A stretch of DNA of 18,215 nucleotides, taken from NCBI GenBank assembly GCA_015258785.1, contig JABZHP010000019.1:1-18215 (forward strand). Direction: 5' to 3'. The translations under genes were made by a program, and so were the position numbers. The stretch is from Atopobium sp. (lineage in GTDB: Bacteria; Actinomycetota; Coriobacteriia; Coriobacteriales; Atopobiaceae). Below, piece by piece: positions 8,911 to 15,358 of this stretch. The notes beneath the pieces were generated by a model. The model searched no databases, had not been told where the DNA came from, and worked only from the letters and a program-made list of their open reading frames with translations. Each line of letters begins with the position of its first letter. Positions within the stretch are counted from its first letter, which is position 1.

Positions 8911-8952
8911 AACAAATAGTGAATACCCCAACAAAATTTGCAATTAAATCTT

Positions 8953-8982
8953 GTGCTGAAAGTGATGCATCACGATAAGCAC
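8953..8982. promoter_or_regulatory. 30-bp interrupted dyad in the 5' leader of the surface operon
   Basis: The arms are GTGCT-N4-GTGATG (8953-8967) and CATCAC-N4-AGCAC (8968-8982). The two 15-base halves agree at 12 positions, and the centre GTGATGCATCAC is a perfect 12-bp palindrome. It lies 52 bp before the ATG at 8900 and has no U-tract, so it is not a terminator. It could be an operator for a dimeric protein or an mRNA hairpin. The symmetry is seen; the role is inferred. Confidence 0.55.
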
Positions 8983-9020
8983 GATAGAGATAAATGACAC
9001 ATATTCAGAGCATTTTTCGT

Positions 9021-9036
9021 ATAGATAATTATCTAT
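9021..9036. promoter_or_regulatory. Perfect 16-bp palindrome at the surface-operon promoter (candidate operator)
   Basis: The sequence ATAGATAATTATCTAT reads the same on both strands. On the minus strand it begins at the end of the proposed -10 box and covers the expected transcription start, the usual place for a repressor site. The GATAAT half-site loosely resembles metal-regulator (Fur-like) half-sites, but the match is too short to name a regulator. Confidence 0.5.
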
Positions 9037-9062
9037 TATTTTGATAAAAATTGTTAGTTCAA
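9035..9062 (-). promoter_or_regulatory. Candidate promoter of the surface-protein operon
   Basis: On the minus strand, TTGAAC (9062-9057) and AATAAT (9040-9035) are 16 bases apart, matching the -35 and -10 consensus at 4/6 and 5/6 positions. Transcription would start near 9028 and leave a leader of about 125 bases before the ATG at 8900. In such AT-rich DNA chance matches are common. The adjoining palindrome is the main reason to favour it. Confidence 0.4.
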
Positions 9063-9375
9063 CCAGCGATTTTTATAGTTTGAACACATTTCAAAAAACA
9101 TCTTCATCTCATGTTATATAAATAATTTAATCAAAATATTTGGTACGTTGAAAAATGGCATTTAAATTGCTCTATTTTTGACGATTTTCTCGACATTTGT
9201 CATAAACGTGCAACGGATAAAAATTGCAATAGAAATGTATTAAATTTTGAGACAAATGTGAGTTATGCGGAAACTGAATAGTGGAAGCTGGATAGTTAAC
9301 AATTTCATGAAATTTGGAGTTCAAAATTTTCTAGCAAGAGAAGCTTTGTACACTAAGAAAAAGACAGTTAAGAGG

Positions 9376-9402
9376 ATGCGCGGTCTACGCAAATAATGCG
9401 CG
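9376..9402 (+). repeat. Short direct repeat ATGCGCG spaced 20 bp
   Basis: ATGCGCG occurs at 9376-9382 and 9396-9402, two helical turns apart, 34-60 bp before the HD-hydrolase start. It is a GC-rich element in an otherwise AT-rich region. It could be a same-face protein site, or chance. Confidence 0.3.
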
Positions 9403-9435
9403 AGAGATACGTTTGAATGTGTTGAGCGGGGAGTT

Positions 9436-10080
9436 ATGGACTCAAAAATTATCGATGACGCTTTGGACTTTGTAAAAGAGGTCTTCTCCACAGATTTTAG
9501 TGGCCACGATTACTTCCACACGTTGCGTGTGTACAAAATGGCTGTAAGAATTGCGCAAGAGGAGGGGGCAAATCAAGAGATTGTTGCCCTTGCTGCGCTT
9601 TTGCACGATGTTGATGACATCAAGCTTTCTCCAGAGACGCATGAGCATAAGGATAGGGCCGTTGGTTTTCTGCGCCAGCATGCTGTCGACGAGGCCACTA
9701 TCCAGGCAATTTGTACCGCAATCGATGAGGTTTCTTTCTCAGGAACAGACTCGGTAGTTCCTTCAACGCTTGAGGGTATGTGTGTTCAAGATGCAGATCG
9801 CCTGGACGCGCTTGGTGCTGTTGGCATCGCACGTACCTTTGCCTATGGCGGAAGTCATGGCCGCGGTATGTATGACCCAGATGAACCACCAACTCTCAAC
9901 ATGGGCGGCGAGGAGTACCACTCACACAAATCAACGTCGCTCAACCACTTCTACGAGAAACTCTTTTTACTGACAGACATGATGAATACGCGCAGTGGCA
10001 AAGAGCTAGGAAAAGCTCGCGAGAAGTACATGCGTGAGTATGTTGACCAGTTCTTAGATGAGTGGAACGGTAAACGTTAA
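9436..10080 (+). CDS. HD-domain metal-dependent phosphohydrolase (YedJ-like)
   Basis: This encodes a 214-residue soluble protein of the HD superfamily, whose members use a His/Asp-bound metal to hydrolyse phosphate esters, often of nucleotides. Visible metal ligands are His28 (in GHDYFHTLRVY), His57-Asp58 (LLHDVDD) and the QDADRLDALG segment (Asp119/Asp121), spaced as in the family. The following GIARTFAYGG and the C-terminal helix-rich region (KLFLLTDMMNT) match the YedJ-type subgroup, which is about this length. The ATG at 9436 has a GGGGAG just two bases upstream, a tight spacing, and no better in-frame start is seen. It stands alone, divergent from the surface operon, with 101 bp to the next gene. 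The substrate cannot be told from sequence. Confidence 0.85.
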   Translation: MDSKIIDDALDFVKEVFSTDFSGHDYFHTLRVYKMAVRIAQEEGANQEIVALAALLHDVDDIKLSPETHEHKDRAVGFLRQHAVDEATIQAICTAIDEVSFSGTDSVVPSTLEGMCVQDADRLDALGAVGIARTFAYGGSHGRGMYDPDEPPTLNMGGEEYHSHKSTSLNHFYEKLFLLTDMMNTRSGKELGKAREKYMREYVDQFLDEWNGKR

Positions 10081-10121
10081 GATATAGGTTTTAGCTATAT
10101 GAATTAGTTAAGTATTTGTAT

Positions 10122-10150
10122 TTCACAAGTGAAGTGCTGATTGTCATACT
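10122..10150 (+). promoter_or_regulatory. Candidate promoter of the MetE-like gene, overlapped by a small dyad
   Basis: TTCACA (10122-10127) and CATACT (10145-10150) are 17 bases apart, matching -35 and -10 at 5/6 and 4/6 positions, and lie 31 bp before the ATG. The -35 box overlaps the inverted repeat TTCAC-AA-GTGAA (10122-10133), a possible operator. The boxes are weak but the spacing is ideal. Confidence 0.35.
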
Positions 10151-10181
10151 GGTTTCTCGTAAGCAGTTCTAAGGGGTCATT

Positions 10182-11309
10182 ATGGCAATCAAAAATGATA
10201 AAACTACTCCACATCGCTTTGATGTTGTTGGTAGCTTTCTTCGTCCAGAGAATCTTAAGCAGGCTCGTATTCAGTTTGAAAAAGGTCAGATTGATGCATA
10301 CGAGCTCAAGCAAGTAGAGGACAAAGCTATTACAGAGCTTATCCAAAAGGAGAAACAGGCAGGCCTTAAAGTCATCACTGATGGTGAGTTTAGACGTGCA
10401 ACCTGGCACCTCGATTTTATGTGGGCGTTTGAAGGTATTGGCCATGCGCCAACTAATACTGGACTGCCTTTCCACGATGAGACTGCAGAGATTGACGACA
10501 CCTTCCTCGTAGGAAAAGTGGAGCTCACCAAAGAGCATCCCTTTATAGAGCACTTCCGCTTTGTTCAGCAGTTTGAGGACGAGACAACCGTTGCAAAGCT
10601 TACTATTCCTGCACCTGCACAGTTTATTGAGCAGTTCATTATGCCCATGAACCGCGAGCAGACTAACAAGTACTATGCCAACGACCAGAACCTTCTTGAA
10701 GACATTGTTGCTGGCTACGGTGCGTTTATTAAGCAGGTATATGCTGCAGGCTGTCGTAATCTTCAGCTTGATGACTGCTCATGGGGTGTGCTGGTTGACC
10801 CTCGTGCAGAGCTTTTCTTTGGCACTGACCAGGAGGGTCTTAAGAAGATCAAAGCGCTGCTCTTGGAGATTAATAACCGCGTTCTTGATGCTGCTCCAGC
10901 TGACTTGACTATTAACACGCACGTTTGTCGTGGCAACTTCCATAGTACCTGGGCTTGCGAGGGCGGCTATGACGATGTGGCCGATGCTCTTCTTGCTCAA
11001 GAGCACGTAAACGCGTTCTTCTTAGAATTTGATGATCATCGCTCCGGTGGCTTTGAGCCCCTGGCTTCTGTTCCAGCTGGTAAAAAGGTTGTGCTTGGTC
11101 TGATCACCACCAAGCACGCCCAGCTGGAAGAGAAAGCCAAGGTTATTGAGCGTATTCATGAGGCAGCTCAGTACGTACCTCTGGAGAACCTCTGCCTTTC
11201 TCCCCAGTGCGGCTTTGCAAGCTGCGAGATTGGTAACAAGCTCACCGAAGATGAGCAGTGGGCAAAGATTGCGCTGGTAAAAGAAATTGCCGAAGAGGTT
11301 TGGGACTAA
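10182..11309 (+). CDS. Cobalamin-independent methionine synthase-like methyltransferase (MetE C-terminal domain, YxjG/YxjH type)
   Basis: This encodes a 375-residue single-barrel protein of the MetE/UROD-like family. Such proteins transfer a methyl group to a thiol activated by zinc. The MetE zinc ligands are all recognisable: His247 and Cys249 (NTHVCRGN), Glu282 (FLEFDD) and Cys343 (SPQCGF). The N-terminal VGSFLRPENL and the DGEFRR motif are also typical. Full MetE is about 750 residues with two barrels; this matches the catalytic C-terminal half, as in the stand-alone YxjG/YxjH group. The methyl donor is therefore uncertain and need not be polyglutamyl methyl-folate. AAGGGG lies five bases before the ATG. 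It ends with its own terminator, and no other methionine gene is nearby. I did not see an S-box or other riboswitch in the 101-bp leader. Confidence 0.88.
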   Translation: MAIKNDKTTPHRFDVVGSFLRPENLKQARIQFEKGQIDAYELKQVEDKAITELIQKEKQAGLKVITDGEFRRATWHLDFMWAFEGIGHAPTNTGLPFHDETAEIDDTFLVGKVELTKEHPFIEHFRFVQQFEDETTVAKLTIPAPAQFIEQFIMPMNREQTNKYYANDQNLLEDIVAGYGAFIKQVYAAGCRNLQLDDCSWGVLVDPRAELFFGTDQEGLKKIKALLLEINNRVLDAAPADLTINTHVCRGNFHSTWACEGGYDDVADALLAQEHVNAFFLEFDDHRSGGFEPLASVPAGKKVVLGLITTKHAQLEEKAKVIERIHEAAQYVPLENLCLSPQCGFASCEIGNKLTEDEQWAKIALVKEIAEEVWD

Positions 11310-11383
11310 ACATCAGTTGGTAACGGTTTGTCTACGACTTACATGCCGTTTACCGAAGAGTTTCTGACCATGCGTTCTTCTCG

Positions 11384-11415
11384 ACTCCTGTCCACTAAAA
11401 TGGACAGGAGTTTTT
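11384..11415 (+). terminator. Intrinsic terminator after the MetE-like gene
   Basis: A perfect 11-bp stem (ACTCCTGTCCA 11384-11394, TGGACAGGAGT 11401-11411) with a CTAAAA loop is followed by a T-run. It ends 26 bp before the WYL regulator start, so it may also act as attenuator or operator for that gene. Confidence 0.85.
11389..11406. promoter_or_regulatory. TGTCCA-N6-TGGACA inverted repeat upstream of the WYL regulator (candidate operator)
   Basis: This 18-bp dyad forms the inner part of the terminator stem. The same half-sites with the same 6-base gap recur at 12850-12867 between the HIRAN and GNAT genes. The loop also contains TAAAAT, a 5/6 match to a -10 box. Autoregulation by the adjacent WYL protein is inferred. 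Confidence 0.5.
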
Positions 11416-11431
11416 ATTGGAGCTAGACTTC

Positions 11432-11436
11432 GGAGG
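11432..11436 (+). promoter_or_regulatory. Ribosome binding site deciding the WYL regulator start
   Basis: GGAGG lies four bases before the ATG at 11441. An in-frame TTG at 11417 directly adjoins the terminator T-run, has no ribosome binding site and would add only eight residues, so 11441 is chosen. Confidence 0.8.
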
Positions 11437-11440
11437 CAGT

Positions 11441-12433
11441 ATGCCAAGCGAGAAGACCCGCTGCTTGCATCTCATTCAGATTTTTGAAGAAGAAACTGAT
11501 GATGACCATGGTTTAAGTACTCCTCAGCTTATTGAAAAGCTGGCAGAGCGCGGGCTAAGCGTGGAACGTAAAACACTTTACGACGACATCAAATCGCTGC
11601 AGAATTTTGGCTACGACATCCAGTCTTACCAGCGCCATCCTGTTGAATACGGCCTGGCAACCAGGAAGTTTCAGGCTGAAGAGCTCATGTTGATGGCAGA
11701 TGCTGTGCAGTCGTCAAAGTTTTTGACAGAACGTAAAGCAAATAATCTGGTGAGTCTTATCGGTGAGCTGGGTGGAAAGTCTACCTCCGACACGCTGAAG
11801 AAGCGTATCCATGTTGAGGGTCGTATTAAGTCGCAAAATGAGTCTGTGTTTTATGCTCTTAATGCTATTCAGACAGCACTTTTGCAGAAGAAAAAAGTCT
11901 CATTTAAGTATCGCAAGAAGGGCTTTAAAGATAAGGTTATTGAAGAGCTTCCCGTAAGAGAAGAAACGCCTGTTCAACTTACGTATATTGACGATTTTTA
12001 CTATCTTATTGTGTGGAACGATAAACATCAAAATTTTGTCAATTATCGTGTGGACCGTATGTTTAGGCTTGAGGTTGCTGATGCTGACGCCACGGTTAAC
12101 GAGCAGATTAAGCAGTTTGATATAGATAAGTATCAAGAGCGTGTCTTTGGCATGTACTCGGGCGAGGTTGTTGAAGTGACGCTTCGCGTTAATGAGCGCG
12201 TAATGTGCTCGGTGTACGACCGTTTTGGAAAAAACATTATTTTGAACAATCCAAGTTCTGATGGAACTACAGCTGACGTGCATGTTTCTGTAATGGAAGC
12301 TCCAACGTTTTATGGTTGGCTTGCAACCTTTGGAACAGATATAGAACTGGTAGCTCCAAAGAAGACCAGGCAGAAATACCAAGAGTACTTGAGCGGAATT
12401 CTTCAGAGCTACCAAACACAGAAAGAGGATTAG
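11441..12433 (+). CDS. WYL-domain transcriptional regulator (DeoR-type HTH)
   Basis: This encodes a 330-residue DNA-binding regulator. Residues about 8-58 form a winged helix-turn-helix (STPQLIEKLAERGLSVERKT, then LYDDIKSLQNFGYDI). Residues about 150-212 form the WYL domain (KKVSFKYRKKG, then YYLIVWND and NYRVDRM), an Sm-like fold proposed to bind nucleic acid or nucleotide ligands. Residues about 240-325 match the C-terminal extension (WCX) of the family (VTLRV, then VMEAPTFYGWLATFG). Length and order are typical for WYL regulators, which often control defence, stress or DNA-repair genes. The gene follows a terminator that embeds a TGTCCA-N6-TGGACA dyad, and an equivalent dyad lies in the neighbouring HIRAN/GNAT promoter region. 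It probably regulates itself and those neighbours (inferred). Its stop lies 38 bp from the convergent HIRAN gene. Confidence 0.9.
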   Translation: MPSEKTRCLHLIQIFEEETDDDHGLSTPQLIEKLAERGLSVERKTLYDDIKSLQNFGYDIQSYQRHPVEYGLATRKFQAEELMLMADAVQSSKFLTERKANNLVSLIGELGGKSTSDTLKKRIHVEGRIKSQNESVFYALNAIQTALLQKKKVSFKYRKKGFKDKVIEELPVREETPVQLTYIDDFYYLIVWNDKHQNFVNYRVDRMFRLEVADADATVNEQIKQFDIDKYQERVFGMYSGEVVEVTLRVNERVMCSVYDRFGKNIILNNPSSDGTTADVHVSVMEAPTFYGWLATFGTDIELVAPKKTRQKYQEYLSGILQSYQTQKED

Positions 12434-12471
12434 CTAAACCAGGTCAAAACAAGTAGTCTTTCTCGCGCCAA

Positions 12472-12795
12472 TTAACGAACATCAATGACGTAAAGACCTG
12501 CTTTAACAAGAAGATGACCATGGTGATCGCTGAGCTGCGTGATCTTGCAAGTAACAATGTTTTGATGTCCGTAGAAGAGCAAAGTACTCCAGAGAGAATT
12601 GCTTTCTCTAGGAACAAAGCCCAGCTTGTGGTCATTAGAGTACAGGGCAAGAGCCTCTGGGTCGTAAGGGTTATCACGTTCAGGAACAATGGTCAGATCT
12701 GAGCCAAGTTTGAGCTGGTCAAAGACAAGAGGAGCGTCGTAGTAGGGAAGACCGGAAACAACGAAGGAATCAACAAGCTTTGTAGGACTGTACAT
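12472..12795 (-). CDS. Small stand-alone HIRAN-domain protein
   Basis: This encodes a 107-residue protein that is almost entirely one HIRAN domain. Visible motifs: FVVSGLPYYDAP at the N-terminus, then LTIVPERDNPYDPEALAL (residues 34-51) and KLGFVPRESN (57-66). HIRAN domains bind single-stranded or damaged DNA ends; in HLTF the domain binds 3' ends at stalled forks. Here there is no helicase or nuclease fused, so it may be an adaptor or a DNA-end sensor. A perfect AAGGAGG lies six bases before the ATG. It converges on the WYL regulator with no clear terminator in the 38-bp gap, and diverges from the GNAT gene across a 134-bp region with a candidate WYL operator. One Cys (83) is present; there is no signal peptide or membrane segment. 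Confidence 0.85.
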   Translation of the reverse strand: MYSPTKLVDSFVVSGLPYYDAPLVFDQLKLGSDLTIVPERDNPYDPEALALYSNDHKLGFVPRESNSLWSTLLFYGHQNIVTCKITQLSDHHGHLLVKAGLYVIDVR

Positions 12796-12849
12796 AAGAG
12801 CCTCCTTAGAAGATGTTGAGAATAGAATATGGATTTGTTAAAGAATGAG

Positions 12850-12867
12850 TGTCCAACAGATTGGACA
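12850..12867. promoter_or_regulatory. TGTCCA-N6-TGGACA inverted repeat between the divergent HIRAN and GNAT genes
   Basis: Perfect 7-bp arms (TGTCCAA 12850-12856, TTGGACA 12861-12867) with a CAGA spacer. It is not followed by a T-run on either strand, so it is not a terminator. It shares exact 6-base half-sites and spacing with 11389-11406 ahead of the WYL gene. An operator for the WYL regulator is the simplest reading (inferred). Confidence 0.55.
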
Positions 12868-12929
12868 GTAAAAATAGCTGAAAGACAAACAGTAAGAGAC
12901 AGAGACAAAAAGTTTCAAAAGGAGTTTGG

Positions 12930-13478
12930 ATGATTACCACTAAGAGATTGTTTCTTATTCCATGGCATGCATCTGATGCCAATGAGCTCTATGAACTGGC
13001 AAAAGACTCAGAGATTGGTCCACTTTGTGGATGGGAACCTCACAAAACTTTAGAAGATTCCAAGCAGGTTCTTGCAAACGTGCTGTCCGAGAAGTTCTGT
13101 TATGCCGTAAAGGATATGAAGACTGGTCATGTAATTGGCTCGATGTCATTGGATTTTAAAGAAATTCCTGATCCAAAAGATTCCTCAAAGCAGTTGCATC
13201 AGGCAGAAATTGGCTATTGGATTGGTCGTCCTTATTGGGGACAAGGGTTGGCGCCTGAAGGCACTCAAGCTCTTACTACCTATGCATTTGAAGAGCATGG
13301 CGTTGACCAGGTGATTATTAGATATCTTGAGCGTAATAAGAGGTCTGCTTCAGTGGCTCAAAAGTGTGGCTTCACAGAAGCAGAAATCTTTACAGACTTG
13401 AATAAATATACAGGCAAAGAAGAGCAGTTTGGTATCTCAGTACTCACAAAAGAGGACTGGGAACGTGTTCAAAAATAG
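12930..13478 (+). CDS. GNAT-family N-acetyltransferase (RimJ/RimL type)
   Basis: This encodes a 182-residue acetyl-CoA-dependent acetyltransferase. The N-terminus (TKRLFLIPWHASDANELYEL) is the typical RimJ/RimL opening. The acetyl-CoA pyrophosphate loop is RPYWGQGLAPEG (residues 100-111), preceded by the AEIGYWIG strand. The NKRSASVAQKCGF segment (136-148) is the conserved motif B region. Length is normal for the family. AAGGAG lies seven bases before the ATG. It is divergent from the HIRAN gene across a candidate WYL operator and is followed by its own hairpin, so it is probably monocistronic. The substrate could be a protein N-terminus, an amino acid or a small amine; the sequence does not say. 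A resistance-type role is possible but unsupported. Confidence 0.88.
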   Translation: MITTKRLFLIPWHASDANELYELAKDSEIGPLCGWEPHKTLEDSKQVLANVLSEKFCYAVKDMKTGHVIGSMSLDFKEIPDPKDSSKQLHQAEIGYWIGRPYWGQGLAPEGTQALTTYAFEEHGVDQVIIRYLERNKRSASVAQKCGFTEAEIFTDLNKYTGKEEQFGISVLTKEDWERVQK

Positions 13479-13497
13479 CAGTTCTTCTTGCTATTTT
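13472..13497 (+). terminator. Probable terminator overlapping the GNAT stop codon
   Basis: A 9-bp inverted repeat (AAAATAGCA 13472-13480, TGCTATTTT 13489-13497) with an 8-base loop overlaps the TAG stop. A T-rich tail (GTGTGTTGTTTTT) follows. The stem is AT-rich, so termination may be incomplete and some read-through into the exporter operon is possible. Confidence 0.5.
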
Positions 13498-13514
13498 GTG
13501 TGTTGTTTTTAAAT

Positions 13515-13543
13515 GTTGCATAAGGCAAACTCATATTTGCAAC
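13515..13543. promoter_or_regulatory. Nested inverted repeats upstream of the CydD-like operon
   Basis: Outer arms GTTGCA (13515-13520) and TGCAAC (13538-13543) enclose inner arms GCAAA (13525-13529) and TTTGC (13536-13540). A -10-like TATAAA follows at 13556-13561, without a convincing -35 box. A regulator binding here would sit just upstream of the transcription start. The symmetry is seen; the role is inferred. Confidence 0.35.
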
Positions 13544-13621
13544 GGCAGAACTGCATATAAAGTAGTTAAAACAGTTAGTGGACTAAAGATTTTGCTTGTA
13601 AGAAGAGCGAGAGAAGTTTTT

Positions 13622-15358
13622 ATGATGATCAACAAACGCCTCATTGCCCTTATTGAGGAGAGTAAAAAATATATTGGCTTGACCGTGCTTTACCAGTGGA
13701 TTGCACTTCTCGCCAATATCGTATTTATGTATTCTTTGGCAAGAATGATACAAGCCCTGTTCTTGGATTATTTTGTCCTCGAAGAGCAGTTGGTGTTTAT
13801 TGCACTCTGCCTCATTGCTATTGTGATTAGGTATTTCTGCAAGCTTGCTCAGCATAAGACAAGCTTTTATGCAGCTAGAAGGGTTAAAAAGACCCTTCGC
13901 CAGAAGATTTATCAAAAGCTTTTGGAGTTTGGTCCCTCGTATAAAAATTCATATGCGACCAGTGAGATTGTTCAGCTGGCAGTTGAAGGCGTTGACCAGC
14001 TAGAAACGTATTTTGCGCAGTATCTACCACAGTTCTTCTATGCTGTTTTGGCGCCACTGACACTATTCCTGACATTGCTTCTTATTAGTCCGGTAGTTGG
14101 CATTGTTTTGCTGGTATTTGTTCCGCTCATCCCAATGACCATCGTTCTTATCCAGAAGTTTGCAAAGAAGCTTTTGTCTAAGTATTGGGGCCAGTATACG
14201 CAGCTTGGCGATACGTTTTTGGAGAACCTGCAGGGTCTGACCACAGCAAAGATTTACAAGGCTGATGGTTTTAAACACAAGCAGATGAACGAGGAAGCCG
14301 AGCACTTTAGACGTATTACCATGAAGGTTCTAACCATGCAGCTCAACTCCATCACCGTGATGGACGTGGTTGCATTTGGCGGAAGCGCGCTTGGTACAAT
14401 TCTTGCAATTCAGCAGGTAAATGACCAGTTCTTTGTTATGTGGCAGGGCGTGTTCATCATCTTGATTTCGGCTGAGTTCTTCCTGCCTATGCGTCTTTTG
14501 GGCAGTTATTTCCACATTGCCATGAACGGTATGGCAGCGTCGGACAAGATCTTTGACCTGCTTGATATGCCTGTTCGAGAGCAGGGTACCAAGACTGTTC
14601 CAGCTTCCAGTGATGTCGCTTTGCGCAACGTTTCTTTCTCCTACGACGGCGAGAAACCCGTCTTGGTGAATGTTTCTTTTGGAATGCGTGCTAACTCTTT
14701 GAATGCCCTGGTAGGAGAGTCAGGCTGCGGAAAATCAACAATTGCAGCACTTCTGACCGGAAAACTCCGCTCGTATTCTGGCGATGTTCTGTTTGGAAAT
14801 ACCAGTTTGTCAGACATTTCTGACCAGAATTTGCTTCAAAACGTTACGTATATTGGTCATCAAGCACATCTCTTTATGGGAAGCGTTCGCTCTAACCTTG
14901 CCATGGGTAATCCAGAGGCAACTGAAGAACAGCTCTGGCACGCCCTTGAACAGGTCAATCTTGCTGAGTTCGTAAAGTCTTTGGGTGGACTTGTCGCGCC
15001 AGTTGCCGAGAAGGGCTCCAACTTGTCTGGTGGTCAGCGTCAGAGATTAGCACTGGCCAGAGCCCTGCTTCACAATAGCCAGATGTACATCTTTGATGAA
15101 GCTACTTCAAATATTGATGTTGAGAGTGAAGACGTTATTATGCAGCAGGTTCACCAGCTTGCTCAGACAAAGATGGTGCTGGTAATTTCTCACCGCTTAG
15201 TAAACGTTAAAAATGCTGATCAGATTGTTGTGATGCAGCATGGTCGCGTTGTTGGAAGTGGAACGCACCAAGAGTTGCTTGCAACAAATGACGAGTACAA
15301 ACGAATGACGCAGGCACAGACAGAACTTGAGAATTATGTGAAAGGAGTTGAGGCGTAA
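13622..15358 (+). CDS. CydD-like ABC transporter, fused permease and ATPase (thiol exporter half)
   Basis: This encodes a 578-residue half-transporter. About six membrane segments lie in residues 18-310, and the permease has CydD-family landmarks (GVDQLETYFAQYLPQFF). The C-terminal ATPase has Walker A GESGCGKST (365-373), signature LSGGQRQR (468-475), Walker B MYIFDEATS (488-496) and H-loop His524 (VISHR), all intact. The frame is open back to 13496, but the upstream part is basic and Cys-rich and overlaps the GNAT terminator. ATG 13622 has GAGAAG five bases upstream and gives the normal length for the family (ATG 13625 is also possible). CydDC exports cysteine and glutathione in Escherichia coli and supports cytochrome bd assembly. 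No bd oxidase gene is seen here, so the substrate is uncertain. The stop overlaps the next start by one base (TAATG), so the two halves are translationally coupled and form a heterodimer. Confidence 0.85.
   Translation: MMINKRLIALIEESKKYIGLTVLYQWIALLANIVFMYSLARMIQALFLDYFVLEEQLVFIALCLIAIVIRYFCKLAQHKTSFYAARRVKKTLRQKIYQKLLEFGPSYKNSYATSEIVQLAVEGVDQLETYFAQYLPQFFYAVLAPLTLFLTLLLISPVVGIVLLVFVPLIPMTIVLIQKFAKKLLSKYWGQYTQLGDTFLENLQGLTTAKIYKADGFKHKQMNEEAEHFRRITMKVLTMQLNSITVMDVVAFGGSALGTILAIQQVNDQFFVMWQGVFIILISAEFFLPMRLLGSYFHIAMNGMAASDKIFDLLDMPVREQGTKTVPASSDVALRNVSFSYDGEKPVLVNVSFGMRANSLNALVGESGCGKSTIAALLTGKLRSYSGDVLFGNTSLSDISDQNLLQNVTYIGHQAHLFMGSVRSNLAMGNPEATEEQLWHALEQVNLAEFVKSLGGLVAPVAEKGSNLSGGQRQRLALARALLHNSQMYIFDEATSNIDVESEDVIMQQVHQLAQTKMVLVISHRLVNVKNADQIVVMQHGRVVGSGTHQELLATNDEYKRMTQAQTELENYVKGVEA

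Larger units (their letters stand above)
8901..9435. other. AT-rich divergent intergenic region between the surface operon and the HD-hydrolase gene
   Basis: These 535 bp hold no credible coding frame. Seen in it: the surface-operon ribosome binding site, a 30-bp dyad (8953-8982), a 16-bp palindrome (9021-9036) with a promoter-like pair beside it, a small TTTGAA-N5-TTCAAA dyad (9079-9095), a weak plus-strand TTGACG (9178-9183) with CATAAA 17 bases on, and a 7-bp direct repeat spaced 20 bp (9376-9402). The marked drop in GC compared with the flanking genes suits a heavily regulated divergent control region. Confidence 0.7.

Noticed and set aside
9178..9206. Plus-strand TTGACG with CATAAA 17 bases downstream as HD-hydrolase promoter
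   Set aside because: The -10 box matches only 4/6, it lies about 230 bp from the gene and it overlaps the repeated intergenic motif; not enough to list as a promoter.
10082..10100. ATATAG/CTATAT hairpin after the HD-hydrolase gene considered as terminator
   Set aside because: Six AT-rich base pairs with no T-run; too weak to call.
11900..12415. A 171-codon minus-strand open frame opposite the WYL regulator
   Set aside because: The plus-strand frame encodes intact WYL motifs; the antisense product has no recognisable features.
12434..12471. Searched for a shared terminator between the convergent WYL and HIRAN genes
   Set aside because: No stem followed by a T-run was found in the 38-bp gap.
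13496..13621. A 42-residue N-terminal extension of the CydD-like protein
   Set aside because: It overlaps the GNAT terminator hairpin, is basic and Cys-rich unlike the family N-terminus, and ATG 13622 gives the usual length.
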